Part shown: positions 47,801 through 60,100 of the stretch, piece by piece
Numbering within the stretch: the stretch's first letter is position 1
Layout: every line of letters begins with the position of its first letter
Assembly (NCBI GenBank): GCA_030737835.1
Contig: CM060849.1
Location: forward strand, 8,578,268-8,642,267
Length of the DNA stretch: 64,000 bases
Direction of reading: 5' to 3'
Source of the DNA: Acorus gramineus
Lineage: Eukaryota; Streptophyta; Magnoliopsida; Acorales; Acoraceae
Made by a program: the position numbers and the translations under genes
The notes under the pieces: model-generated
The model's database searches: none
The model's input: the letters and a program-made list of their open reading frames with translations, nothing else
What the model was told of the DNA's origin: nothing

Positions 47801-50800
47801 AGGCTTCCTCCAACAGCCTTCAATGTATAATCTATTCGAGGTTGTGGCTGAATAAAAATATATACTGTATGTTAATATCAAAATAAATATATTATTAATA
47901 CATATGAGGAACCTCTTCACCGCTATTGAGTTAATGTAGAAAACCCAATGTTATCAAATAAATAATGGCACAATGGCTTAGCACATGCGTTATATATCAC
48001 TTAAAATGTGGTTTGTGATGAATTGTAGTAGGCAAAAACAGAAGGTTTTTATTTGATAATCATCTGTCATTGATATCACAAAGACTTCTACATAGATATT
48101 TATCTAATAATGCTGCATGAATAAAGATTTTATCAGGATAACCTCGGAGAGGAGGGCAACAACAACAGCTGAAATGCAGGGGATCTCCTCTGTAAGTTGG
48201 AAAATAACTCGAACAATAGTGAAAACTTGAAGATCTTTTAGCTGCCAGTAAACAAAACAAAATAGTCAGTGGTATTTCATTATTTAAACAAATATACACT
48301 TAATGAAACCAACTTCTTTCACCATCTTGGTGGTTCAAGCATAGCTATACCACTATAGACAAAAGAGATTGCATCATCCGAATGATGCAATGTAATTGTT
48401 TTCCACAACATAATTCAGGAAAAGAAATTTTGAATTTCCCATGAATATACTATCAGAATTTGATTCAGGACAAAATAAACAGCCAATCAGAAGAAGAGAT
48501 GGACAACAACAATAAACACATTAAATAAAATACTGTATGTTTAAGGTACGAACCTGAATGGGCAATGATGCAACAAGAGCTTCAACTGCAAGAATGATGC
48601 TTGGATCTCCACCCCAGCGGAAGTCAATATCCATTGTGATCTGACCCTTTTTCAAGCTCTGAACTCGAATGCCTTCATAAATAAAATTATAAAACTGCAG
48701 TTAATTCAATTTTTATAATACTCATATCCTGAATGCCTTCATCAACCAAGAGGAAGAAGTGAACAACACCACCCCCCACCCCAATCACAACACTGTTTTT
48801 TTTTTTCATTTAGACACTTAATATTGACTACTAAAATTCCTGAATCACTAGAAACTATCAGGACTTCATGAATAAATCCCTTCCGGGCTGAAATATTAAT
48901 TGGCTTGATTGGCAAGAAGAATATGTAGAAGTTTGAGATCTCATCAAGTGATTGAATATTAAATGGAAGGATAGTGCTTGGGCAGTGCTGACTTAGTTGA
49001 CAATAGAAAAGGTTGAAATTCAATGATAGAACAGTAAATATTAATATTCTGTTGCAACGGTCAGTCTACAAGGATTATCTCAATTAACACATTCGACTTG
49101 GTCAGACAGATATGTGAACACATCTGTGTTATGCTTATTTTATATACCAAAGATTGCTGTTTTCTGAAGCACACAGTAAACACTGGTATTACCAGAAGTA
49201 AAACCTCAATTAAGAGGCAAACAAACTGATAGATTCATTTTTATACAGTTGCATTAGACGACTAGATCAATGGCAAAGTCATCGGCTAAGCTCATATGAA
49301 ATCACATGAAAAGGTGGCCATATAACATAAACTCCTGCAAAAACATGAGCTGAAAATAGAATCTCACCTTCAATTTTGGGTGGTACAGTTCCAAGAGAAA
49401 GCTTGCTGAACTTCAGGGAAGATATTCCTGTAGGACGATAATCTTCTAACATCGGTTCAACAGTTTCCTTGATGACCATTGTAGCTGCCTGAGAAAGGGA
49501 GGGGAGCCAAGGAATTCAAAGAATGTAAACTAATATGTGCCTGAGTAAATGTCATTTTCCTGTTGTCCTTCTGGCAAGAAAAAAGATTACTACATTCATG
49601 TATGCATGTAATAATAAAAGACACTCATCTTCATCATAAATCCTTATCAAATTCTATACAATGCAGCAATAAGTTTGCCATATGTGTGAGTCACGGTTCA
49701 ATGAAATAACTTCTCAAACACCCATTTCAAGATTGATAAAGATCAGAAACATACCTTAACATTATCACACGTATATTAATATAAAACAAGCATATTCCAA
49801 TACTAAGTAACTGAAAATTTATTTAGCTTTATCATCAACGACAAGAAAGTTTCTTCTGCTAATTGAACATCAGATCAAAGGATCCCTCTTATGTGGTACG
49901 GAAATGATGCAAATTTTCAGAAGAAAGAAGCAAAGGAATCACAATAAGACATTTTCCACTTGGCAAAGAAGAATATCCTACTGGAGGTATATATTGCAAG
50001 ACAGGGGGCTTACATCTGCAACAAAAGGCCACAATTTGCTAAGTTGCTTGTTCATCCACTTCACCTGCACTGTCCAAGAAGAGCATTGTAAGACAAGTAC
50101 ATGTCATGTGAAATTAATGGTCTAAAACTAATATGACAACCTGATATTAGGTAAACTGATTTCTTAATTAACCAATCAGAATATAAGAATTTAGTAATAA
50201 AATTTTAGAAAAATCAAGCTTCAACAAACCAACTACCTAAACAAGTAACTTTACACATAATCGTTCCTATAAATGCAATCAAGAAATTTGACCTGTTCAT
50301 ACACAGGGAAAGAGATCCATTCAGGATAACTATCACCACAGATTTTCTTCAGATCATCTCTGTTCAAAGAACCAAGAAGTTTTATATCAACCGCCTGCAA
50401 AACGAAAGAACTGTAAGCACTAAATTCTACTAATGGCTTCAAAAAAAAAAGTTGTACTGTGACATCATGTTATGAAACCTCCTTTTGCAAGAAAAACATC
50501 GAACTAAACATAACATTCCGCACATGGATATTCCATATTGTGCAACACAAATATGCATGGTTAGGCATACAAAGGTATATTGGAGCAATTTGCATAGTGA
50601 CTTCCTTGGATATTTAGCCATTTTAGATGAACAAAACATGAATGACCAAGTTCAAAGAAAAGATAATGGAACATATACAGATAAGCACATTAATTCGGAA
50701 ATTCATTCCTAGAATCTCTCTCCTTCCCTTCCTATCCATAATCATGTCCGTGGTTCCACCAGCATTTTATCACTACCCACTGCAAACTTATAACGAATAA

Positions 50801-52348
50801 TATCTGGAATCACATATCAGACATACCAAATTCGTGCTACACAATTGAAAACTTATATTGAGAGAATCCTGAAAGGTTAACGATGATAAATTTGTAGTGT
50901 AAAGGATAAGTATAACCCACTTGTATAAATTACTTTCCTCCGGACCAACATCTTTGGTGTTCATATGTTAAAGATAGAGAAGAGACAGAAAAGTCTATGT
51001 AATGTTGTTAATGAAAGATGTACAAATGATCCTATTTTATAAGGTATGTAGAGAAAATTCTCAATACCCCAAGGGCCTAAATCTGATATCTATTAACATC
51101 ATACAAACTGCTTGATTATGAAATGATCTATCAAGCACAACTTTGACCAGCTAGTGGATGGTTTGAAAAGTACAACGAAATCTCTTCATGATTCCCGAAA
51201 AAATGTCAATAATTCTTAAGAAACTGATGGCACCAGACAGCAATGCTTACAAGGAATATAAGTTCATTTTATAGCTAGCAAATGGCATTCGGTGATAAGT
51301 GATAGCAGCTCACCCATCAGAATAATGAACTCGCAAACCTTATAACTTTAATCAAAACAATTTCAACAACACACATATCATGAATCATGCATGCCCTCTA
51401 CAACTTAATAACTACATGGAAAACAATGGGTTAAATCGAGCTTCTATGTGTTTGTCAAGTGTCAAGAGACAGAAATAACAAACACCTGGAACTTGCTGAA
51501 GGAATGAGCGATGCAAAAGGAAAACAACTCAAAAAATGCATCCCAATTGGGCAAAAAAACAAAGAATTCCTTATTATTTAAATTGTGGGTTTATTGTCCA
51601 ATTACCTTCTAACTTTTTGGATGTTCTCCATCATATTATACATTTTGGGAAACATACCAACTTTTCCTCAAAAAAAATCCCAATCAATGCCCTTTAAGCA
51701 CAATTTAGAACTTTTTTTGCAACAATTTAACACTCTTTAAGCTAATCAAATGGAGTTGAATTTCCAAATCAACTACCCATTAAAGAAAAAAAAAACAAAA
51801 CACAATGTCATAGACTTTTTTTTTTTTTTTTTTTTTGGAACACCCACACCTGGAATTGACATTGCCACAGATGATCATATGCTAAAATGGGTCAGTCAAT
51901 TCTCTCAAAACCAGAATAACCCACTAAATTTCTCTCTCAACCCAAGAAAAACCAAAATGTCTGCACAGATAATAATTCAAAGAAACCCATCTCAACAAAA
52001 CGCAACCCAACTTGCAAAATTCACGAATTCGACAAATGATACCCAAAATTCCCACCTCAACAAATCCAGATTCACAAATTCCAAAGAACACCCGTCCAAC
52101 AAAACACAATCCAACCAACCAAATTCACATATTCCACAGGTCATGACAAAATTCACAAATTCCAAAGAACCGCATCTCATAAAAAACACAACCCAACAAA
52201 TCAATTCCACATATTCCACGACCCAACCCAAAAAAAATCTCACCTTGGCGACTCGTTTGGTGCTTCGACGCCTCATCATGTGCATCCAACCCGCCATCAA
52301 AGCAATCCCCGTCAAGATCCCCATCACCAACCCCGAAATCAAACCCAT
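44804..52348 (-). CDS. SYT5: Plant synaptotagmin, SYT4/SYT5 (NTMC2 type 2) family, 496 aa
   Basis: Coding exons from the ATG: 52348-52244, 50394-50293, 50064-50014, 49488-49368, 48672-48554, 48241-48143, 47847-47767, 47674-47589, 47052-46827, 45637-45473, 45139-44804; all GT-AG and in frame. The protein has an N-terminal membrane anchor (residues 1-22), then a lipid-transferring SMP domain (about 67-250; CGDSYPEWISFP, WPHRIVVPIGG). One C2 domain follows (about 258-375) with acidic Ca-site residues in GKSDPYA and FDKDIGQD. Next come a charged coiled coil (about 392-412) and a Gly/Ala/Ser-rich tail. Plant synaptotagmins tether the ER to the plasma membrane at contact sites and bind phospholipids. 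I recognise the SYT4/SYT5 type; the choice between the two is not certain. Intron 1 is about 1.85 kb. Confidence 0.93.
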
Positions 52349-52399
52349 TTTTCGTCTCTCTTTCTTTCAAATTCAATCTCTTCTTCTATAGTTCTGAAA

Positions 52400-53066
52400 G
52401 ATTGGGTTTTTTTTTCACGGGTTCGTCAACGGTTGAACAATGACAGCAGAAGATGAAGAAGAAACGTTTTTGGGTGTCCGTTTTTGGATCTCCGAGAATT
52501 AAAAATCTTGCCTTTGGTGGTTGAGGTTGGAGGTGGTGTTTTGATTATATCTTTGTATTTAATTTTGTGTAATTATTATTGCATGGTGGACCTTGGTTGT
52601 AACGCCGTTATTTTGGGGGTGAGATGTATTTCTTGTCACAAGATTAATTGGGTCTCATAAATATTGGATTAATTTTGTACATTAGTCACCCGAGATAACA
52701 AGAAAGTCAGAAAATATACATCACAGTATTACTTTATGGCCACTTGTCAGCTGGTTAAGATTTTGTTTTCTGGATATGACCATTTTTTTTTAATGGATAG
52801 CAAGACCTTTTACATCTAAAATAAAAGAGGTATATATGGTGAATCAAGACGGATATGTTAATATTCATATCTAATTTTTAGATTCGAATATATATATTAA
52901 TTTTTGAATTTAGATACAGATTAGATATAGATATTTTTTGAATAGTTGACATGTTTAAATATTATCATTAAATTGAATAATCAAATGATATATTACAGAG
53001 AGATGAAAATTAAATTTGAGATTAAGGTTTATTTTATTTTTGAGATATCATACATTGAAAATTTAA
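52400..53066. other. 5' flank of the SYT gene
   Basis: Presumed 5' leader and promoter of the minus-strand gene, then AT-rich sequence with no gene. No clear TATA box or known element was fixed. Confidence 0.45.
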
Positions 53067-54862
53067 AGGTGAATTGTTCAAATGCTCTTTGACCAAGGGT
53101 CTAATTTTTTTTTTACCCTCGGACTTTTTTTTATTTTTTATTTACCCCTGAAATCTGGTCCCTTTTTTTTTACCCCTGACCAGTGCCACCTCATTTTTTA
53201 TACATAAACTACTCTCATCTGTAAATTAGTATTATATTTCTGTAATTGATCGTTAAATTTCTGTAATTGGTTATTACATTTCTATAATTTATATGTCCTT
53301 ATTTTAATTGCATATATGATGATATTACATTTCTATTTTGTAAATTATACTTTTTGTAATTTCTATTATAATTGTTATAAGAATAATATATGATATTTTC
53401 TGTAAATGGTAGATTATGTCATTGGGCATTACACAGTGGCGGAGCCAGGATTTTTATGAAGGAGGGGCCTAATATGACTTATATAAATATTTTTAAAAAT
53501 TATATCATTTTTTTTAATTTCAATAGCATAGATTAAAAATATGTTTAAAATAAAATAAAGACATTCATATAAAATATATCACTAAATAATTATAAAAGAA
53601 TAATTATCATATTTTAAAATGATATGTCATATTTCATATTGATGATTTACAAACAAAGATGTCAAAACATAAATCTAATAAACAATATATACATTTAAAT
53701 TTGACCTCGACGAGGTTCATATTGTAAAAATGTTGAATGATTTGATTATTTTATTTTAAACTTTAAATAAATTAGTAACAATGACAATAAGGTAAAATGA
53801 AAAAATTATATACCTTCGAAGTGTTGATGGAGGAGAAGAGAGGATTACAGATTATAGATTCTCGATTGTTGAACAGTTAATGGAACAAAAAGTAAAAATT
53901 ACAGATTTTTTTAGAGATGATGATTGATATTATGAACAATTGAGATACAAAAAGGAAAAAAGAGATTCAAATTTTTTTTTTTTTTAAGATTGACGCCTAG
54001 GTGGATGCCGAGGAGTGGGATCCGTCCCTCCATGGCTGTTTGTGAGGTATGGATAGAAGAAGGCTTGAGGGTAAATGAAAAAAGAGAGTAAAAATTGACT
54101 TTTGTTTTATGTTGAGAAGAGGGTTAATTAAAGAAGAGGTCGGGACACACTATACACGTGAATGGTCCAGATAGAAAATGAATAGTTGTTTTATTTTTTT
54201 ATTTTTTATTTAGTTATGAGTTGTTGCTGTTTAGGGAATTTCATATTTAAAGGGAACCTATGATATATGAGCCCTAATAAAATTCAATCTACCACAAAAA
54301 AATTAAGAGGACCTAGAAGATAACTAAAAGGATATAGAAATAAATAAAAAAATCGAGGGGGGTCCCATGCCCCCCCTCGTCCTATGGTGGCTCCGCCACT
54401 GGCATTACATTTGTAATTTTTATTGTAATTGTTACATAAATGTTAGTTTTTATAATTGCTTAGTATATGGATTAAGAAGTAATTCTACTAAAATATTACA
54501 ATCGCTCATAAATTTTCAGTTTGGATTCATGCTATTACTAATTTTGTTCATATTCTTAAATGAAAATTTATTTAGGTGTTTGATTGTTTGTTGTATTTTT
54601 AATGTAGCTTGGAAAACCCGTACCTCAGTATTTTTTTGTACATAACTATTAAATATCTGTAACTATTTGTATAATTTCTGTATGTATCATATTATATTTC
54701 TGTATTTCTGAACTCTGTCTGTAAGGGGTAGTTCAGGTATTATGAAAGTCAGGGGCAAAAAAAAAATAAGACAAGATTTTAGGGGTAAATAAAAAATAAA
54801 AAAAGTCCAGGGGTAGAAAAAAAATTAGGCCCTTGGTCAAGGGGTATTTGAACAATTCACCC
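53067..54862. mobile_element. Long-TIR DNA transposon, copy B (Mutator-like), 1,796 bp with nested element
   Basis: The left end AGGTGAATTGTTCAAATGC and minus-strand right end GGGTGAATTGTTCAAATAC pair over about 150 bp. AAAATTTAA flanks both sides (53058-53066 and 54863-54871), a perfect 9-bp duplication. Without the nested hAT MITE it is about 820 bp. It matches copy A at 34184 in reverse orientation, including the stretch around CGGATTCATGCTATTAC/GTAATAGCATGAATCC. There is no coding capacity. Confidence 0.85.
53434..54401. mobile_element. Nonautonomous hAT element (MITE), 968 bp
   Basis: The ends CAGTGGCGGAGCCA are perfect inverted repeats. GCATTACA lies on both sides (53426-53433 and 54402-54409), a perfect 8-bp target duplication. 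It has no open frame of note. The phrase GGGGGTCCCATGCCC near its right end also occurs inside the hAT element at about 41219, so the two are probably family members. Confidence 0.93.
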
Positions 54863-57020
54863 AAAATTTAATAGTAATATAATATATCATAATTGTGATT
54901 AATCATACAAGATAACAAATATGAATAATAAATAATACAAATATATATTTTTTATAATATATGTCGGATATGGATATTTTTTTAATCGGATACATTGATA
55001 TTCATATTTACACTCTGGATCTTCGAATATCGGATATTTCTTATTTTAGGATATAGATTTGGATCATATTCGAATTTTTTTTGAATAATTGAGAGGCTTA
55101 TGATCTATAATACAAAAAGGAAAATAGAGGACATATACATTAGGCTTAAACAGAAAATGGGTAAAATGCATTTTGACCCCCTCAAATTTGTAAAACCTAC
55201 ATAGTCTCCCTGTATTTTAAAAATATGCACTTACAACTCCTACTAATAAATCACATGGTAATATGAGGAAAATAATAACATGAAAAATATCATTGCTTGA
55301 AATATATTAATGGTTTATATTAATTAAGATATATGGATGGTTAGATGTAAGAATGCTTGTAATTATTTCAAATGCATGGATGGTTAATATAAAATATTAT
55401 TTTGACTAGTATACAACAGGGGGCACAGGTGCATGTTTTTAAATTATAGTAGGGGTGTAAGTGCATATTTCTAAAATATAGGGGATGTTCATGCAGGTTT
55501 CATAAATTCCAGGAGGTGCAGATGCATTTTACCCCAAAAAAAAATGAAGAAGATAGGGAAGACACGGCAGAACACAAAGCATGTAGACCGCGCCCTAGAG
55601 ACATCCTTAGACTTGATCTTACTCCACAATCTGAACCCTCTCTCCCCTACACAGTTACACCCCCTTCGCTCCTATGATCGAGCGTCTCCAGCCCTTGATA
55701 AGTTGCATATAATTATATTTCTGAATTTAATTAATTTTTATTTCTTGAGGATCCTAGTTCTCAACTTCCTCTCAATGATGAGAGAAAAGAGTTGATAAAA
55801 AAAAAAAACAAAAAATTATAAGAAAAATGATATAGTGGTACAAAAAAACTTGACCTATTTTGTTACACAATCTAATGTAGACCTAATCACAAAAGTTATG
55901 ACTCTTCTATCAAAAAGTGATAAAAGAGGATTAGGAAAGGTAGTGTATGGGAGGACGTTTTGTCAGCGGTAGAGTTTCAAAACACCACCAAACGCAAATT
56001 CTTATCCAAACAAATTTCTGGCGTTTGCGTTTGAAGGTGTGCTGAAAGGCATTTTTTTACTGTGATTTGAAACACATAGAAATTATGCTTTTCACACCAA
56101 ACACGAGCTCCCGCACTGCAATGCCAAACGCAACCTTAAAAAAACACTTGACCTATGCACCCAATCTCTCCACCTAAACTTGATCCAATTGAATTCAACA
56201 TTTCTTGATTTTGGATCATACTCAACTCGATAAGTAATAGGGTGTTGATATTCCACTATCTTAGCATATAAATCATATTTACGGTCATCACATCACTATC
56301 ATAAAGTATAAAATTTGTCAAACTCCATATATACTTCACTATTTTAATATATAATCTGGTTCAATATAAAAATTGCATCTAATTTAGTAGAATATATGTA
56401 TTTTATTGTATGAATATCTGCAAGATTGAACATATCAATATTTTCATATTTCAAAACCTCAAGGGTGTCTATTTTTGCACCCCTCAAAACTGTTGCATGC
56501 CCCCTTAAATGGATATGAGATATGAAAATCAATTTATTTTTTTCTAATTTGCAAGCCTCATCTTAAAAAAAAAATACATTCACAGAACCCTATTGATTTT
56601 GCATCTCCTTCCTTCCATCTTCATACCAAATTTGAAACCCACATTTATGACGTGCGATGAGGAGGCGGACGACTAAATGAGGACGAAGAAGAGGAGCGAC
56701 GAACCAACGGGGAGGATGAGTTGCGGGGTGAGGACAACAACAAGAGACGATGGCCACGAGAAGTGGCCAACCACAATGAGGTTTTTCGGGGAGGATGACA
56801 GCCACATGTTCTGGAAATAGATGATTGGGGATGATTTTTTTTTTCCCAAATGAGAAGAGGTTGCAAACATAAACCAAACACTCCTTTTTATGTATACAGG
56901 GCTTCTAAATGAAAACTATTAATGGACTGGGTGTATAAACAGAAAAGTCATACATTACATGATTGAGGGGCACAAATAGAAACACCCAAAATTCAGGTTG
57001 GGTCGGATCAATCCACCAAA
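54863..57020. other. Intergenic, no gene recognised
   Basis: AT-rich. A segment at 55935-56140 with repeated AAACGCAA and GTTTGCG words (CACCACCAAACGCAAA, AATGCCAAACGCAAC) may be a small MITE. A GC-richer stretch at 56640-56800 is open on the minus strand but matches no family I know. Confidence 0.4.
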
Positions 57021-57023
57021 CAA

Positions 57024-57145
57024 GGCCCAACTTTGATTCGGGCCAAATAATCCGGCCCACTCGTTACAACACGGATCCCTATTAACTCTCTCTCTCTAAT
57101 CTAGTAGTCTCGCCACTTCGTCGCAAAGGAAAAAAATTAGGGTTT
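57024..57145 (+). promoter_or_regulatory. Site II (TGGGCC) and telo-box motifs upstream of eIF3i
   Basis: GGCCCA occurs at 57024-57029 and 57054-57059; on the minus strand both read TGGGCC, the site II element. TTAGGGTTT at 57137-57145 is a telo-box (AAACCCTAA on the minus strand). This pair is typical of plant genes of the translation machinery and of dividing cells. A GA microsatellite directly precedes the ATG. No TATA box is seen, which is also usual for this gene class. Confidence 0.65.
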
Positions 57146-57199
57146 TCGTTTGTACCAGATAGAGAGACACAGAGACCCAGAGAGAGAGAGAGAGAGAAG

Positions 57200-60100
57200 A
57201 TGAGGCCGATATTGATGAAGGGCCATGAGAGGCCCCTGACGTTCCTGAAGTACAACAGGGACGGAGACCTCCTCTTCTCCTGCGCCAAGGACCACACCCC
57301 GACCGTCTGGTTCGCCGACAACGGCGAGCGTCTCGGGACCTACAAGGGACACAACGGCGCCGTGTGGTGCTGCGATGTCTCCAGTCAGTCTCTCTTTCTC
57401 TCTCGCAACACATTCTTCTTCTTCTTCTTTTTCTCATTCGTTTTTTATGGATCCGTTTTTTCAGACGTTTTTCGTGTGTCTAATATGGGTTGAATTAGAC
57501 ACGGTTTTGGATATCTGTTTCAAAATAGCGATAGATTGAGATGGAATATATTTCTTTATAAAAAATAAACTCTTTGAACCGATTGTCATCCAGATAATTG
57601 GCTTCAATAGCTTTGGGTTTCAGATTTTTTGAAAAGTTTGGTGGTTTCATATTCTCTTGTATTTATCGGCTGAATATAGTTCTATTTGCCGAATTGTGCG
57701 TTTAGTACATTTAGAATCTGGGTATCCATTTGGTTTGGATAGTTTATCGCATTCTTCATGATTTAAAAAACTAACCTTTATTGTGACACCACCTTCACAC
57801 CCAAGATAAAAGTTTTTTCATTTATACTAATGATCAGAATACATATAGTTAACAATTTAACTATCTCCTTATTTATGCTGTACTTATGTCATATATCGTT
57901 CTGAACGAACTTTTGCCAAATATTGGCCATGTACATATTTTGTGACTATGGTTCTCAGTTCTTGTCTCTTTTTCCTCCACCATAAAAGCACTTCTTTTTC
58001 CAGTTCTTTGAAACATTTTGAGCACAACCATAAACAATTAGAATGGTTACAAATACAGTGGAGAAGAGTAAATCAGAATTCGCTAAATCAAACACAAAGG
58101 CAATCCAATTCATTTTTGGGTTCTGGAATTTGGTTTCGATTGTGGCTGTCATACTTTGTCATCGATTTCTTTATTACTTTTGATTGAGAGATATTCCATG
58201 CCTTTTTTTTGTTTCAAAATATTTTTTTAATTCTTCTGTTATGTGTTGACATCCTTGTTGATTGATCATCCTGTCTTCTATCAGGGGATTCTATGCGGCT
58301 TATTACTGGAAGTGCTGATCAGACTGCAAAGTTATGGAATGTTCAGACTGGGGCGCAGATTTTTACATTCAATTTTGACTCCCCAGCAAGAGCTGTAGAT
58401 TTTTCAGTTGGTGATAAACTTGCCGTAATCACCACTGATCCATTCATGGAGTTGACTTCTGCTATTCATGTCAAACGAATTGCAAGGGATCCTGATGAAC
58501 GTAATGTTTCTACTCCTTTTTTATACTCTGTCCTTTTGTGATTGATTTAAAGATTTTGGTAATATTCTGCTATATATGCAATTAGTTGGTTTGCCTGCCA
58601 TTTCATTTTTGTTTGACATGATTAACTAATTTACCATTTCAGTGTTCAATCTCAACAACAAATAGGCTTAAGTTGTTCCGACATAACTGGAACTTGCATG
58701 CTGTTAGTTTGATGTAAGATAGTTTAAATACTTGATCTGCATGTTTGCTCCTGTTATAATTTTCTGATGTATTTTTATATTTGCTGCTTTGGTTGTTCCT
58801 TGGAATCATTCTGTTGCATCTTGTCAATGCCTGAATACGAGGAAGTGTTGGACTATTCACTGGAAGTTGATTGGTGAAGTTGGAACTTGTCTGATTAAGC
58901 CAGACGCAGTTCTCACTCCTGATAGAGGAGGATTGATTAAGGCTGGCAGTGTGGAGAAGAGCAGGGAGGGAGTGTTATATGCTTTACATGTTCCACTACT
59001 AAACATCCCCACCTTAAAAAAGAATATTGGCTCTGTGGATATACAAGCATGATGTTGGACTAGAATATACTTCAAATGGTTATTCAAATAAAATGACGAT
59101 CTGAAAAGCAAGTTTTACAGAAGATGAGACTTATATATTCCATGTAACTGTTCCAAGCACACTGCTTGTATAGTCCTGTAGTTATGGTAACATTCTTTCT
59201 TCTTTTTTTTGAGGATAATATAGGAGAAAAAAAGAAGATTTTTTTTTTTTTTTTTGGGGGGGGGGGGGGGGGGGTTATAGTAACATTCTTATCATATCTC
59301 TTAACTATTTGAACAGGTTTATAATTTTTTTTTATTTTTTGTTTTGCAGAGACTGGTGAATCAGTTCTTACAATTAAAGGACCTCAAGGAAGAATTAACA
59401 GAGCTGTATGGGGACCCTTGAACAAGACCATAATTAGTGGTGGTGAAGATGCGGTGGTCCGTATATGGGATTCTGAGGTAAAACAATTGATTAAATATTT
59501 GTTAATTATTATTTATGAAGGCAAAAAGTTTCATTCTTTGCATCAACAAAAGAAGTTTTGCCTGGATTTTTAAAAAAAATTTAGACGCACAGACTTATAC
59601 AACTCATTTAGCCTATGCACCATATGATTCGACCTTTTTCTTTAGTGGATGTTGCTCAACTCAACCAATCCTATTCCAACAAGCTTTCCAATTTATTGGC
59701 ATCAGATTTATAAATTCTACTACCTAAAAAATAGTTTGTTTTTCTCTTATAGAAAGGTTGTTATGTTTTACATCCTTTTCTTTCATTTTATTCATCATCC
59801 TTTTTTTTGTGCGTCCCATCCTCTCATCTCTCTCATACCATAAACTAATTAACTCACCGTTCTTACAGGGGCTGCAAAGTTAAATTTGTTATATTTTCAT
59901 ATCATCGTGCCAATTAAAATGATTTTTTTATTCTTTTACCTGTAAAAGGCACTCTTACACTTCTTATAAAACATTCATTTCTGATCTTATCCTTCCCAGG
60001 ATTGTCATCGTTATAAAATGTAAGCTATTTAGTATTTACACTGTTTCTTTAACAAACCAGCATCTGGATCTGTATAACAGAGCTGGCCTTTTTTTTTTCT

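Noticed and set aside
51750-52391. A 213-codon + strand open frame overlapping the first exon of the SYT gene
   Set aside because: It is antisense to a well-supported exon and to intron 1, is rich in Asn/Gln from AT-rich repeats, and has no domain.
58789-59111. Open frames in intron 2 of eIF3i
   Set aside because: They lie inside an intron whose flanking exons join in frame, and they match no known family.
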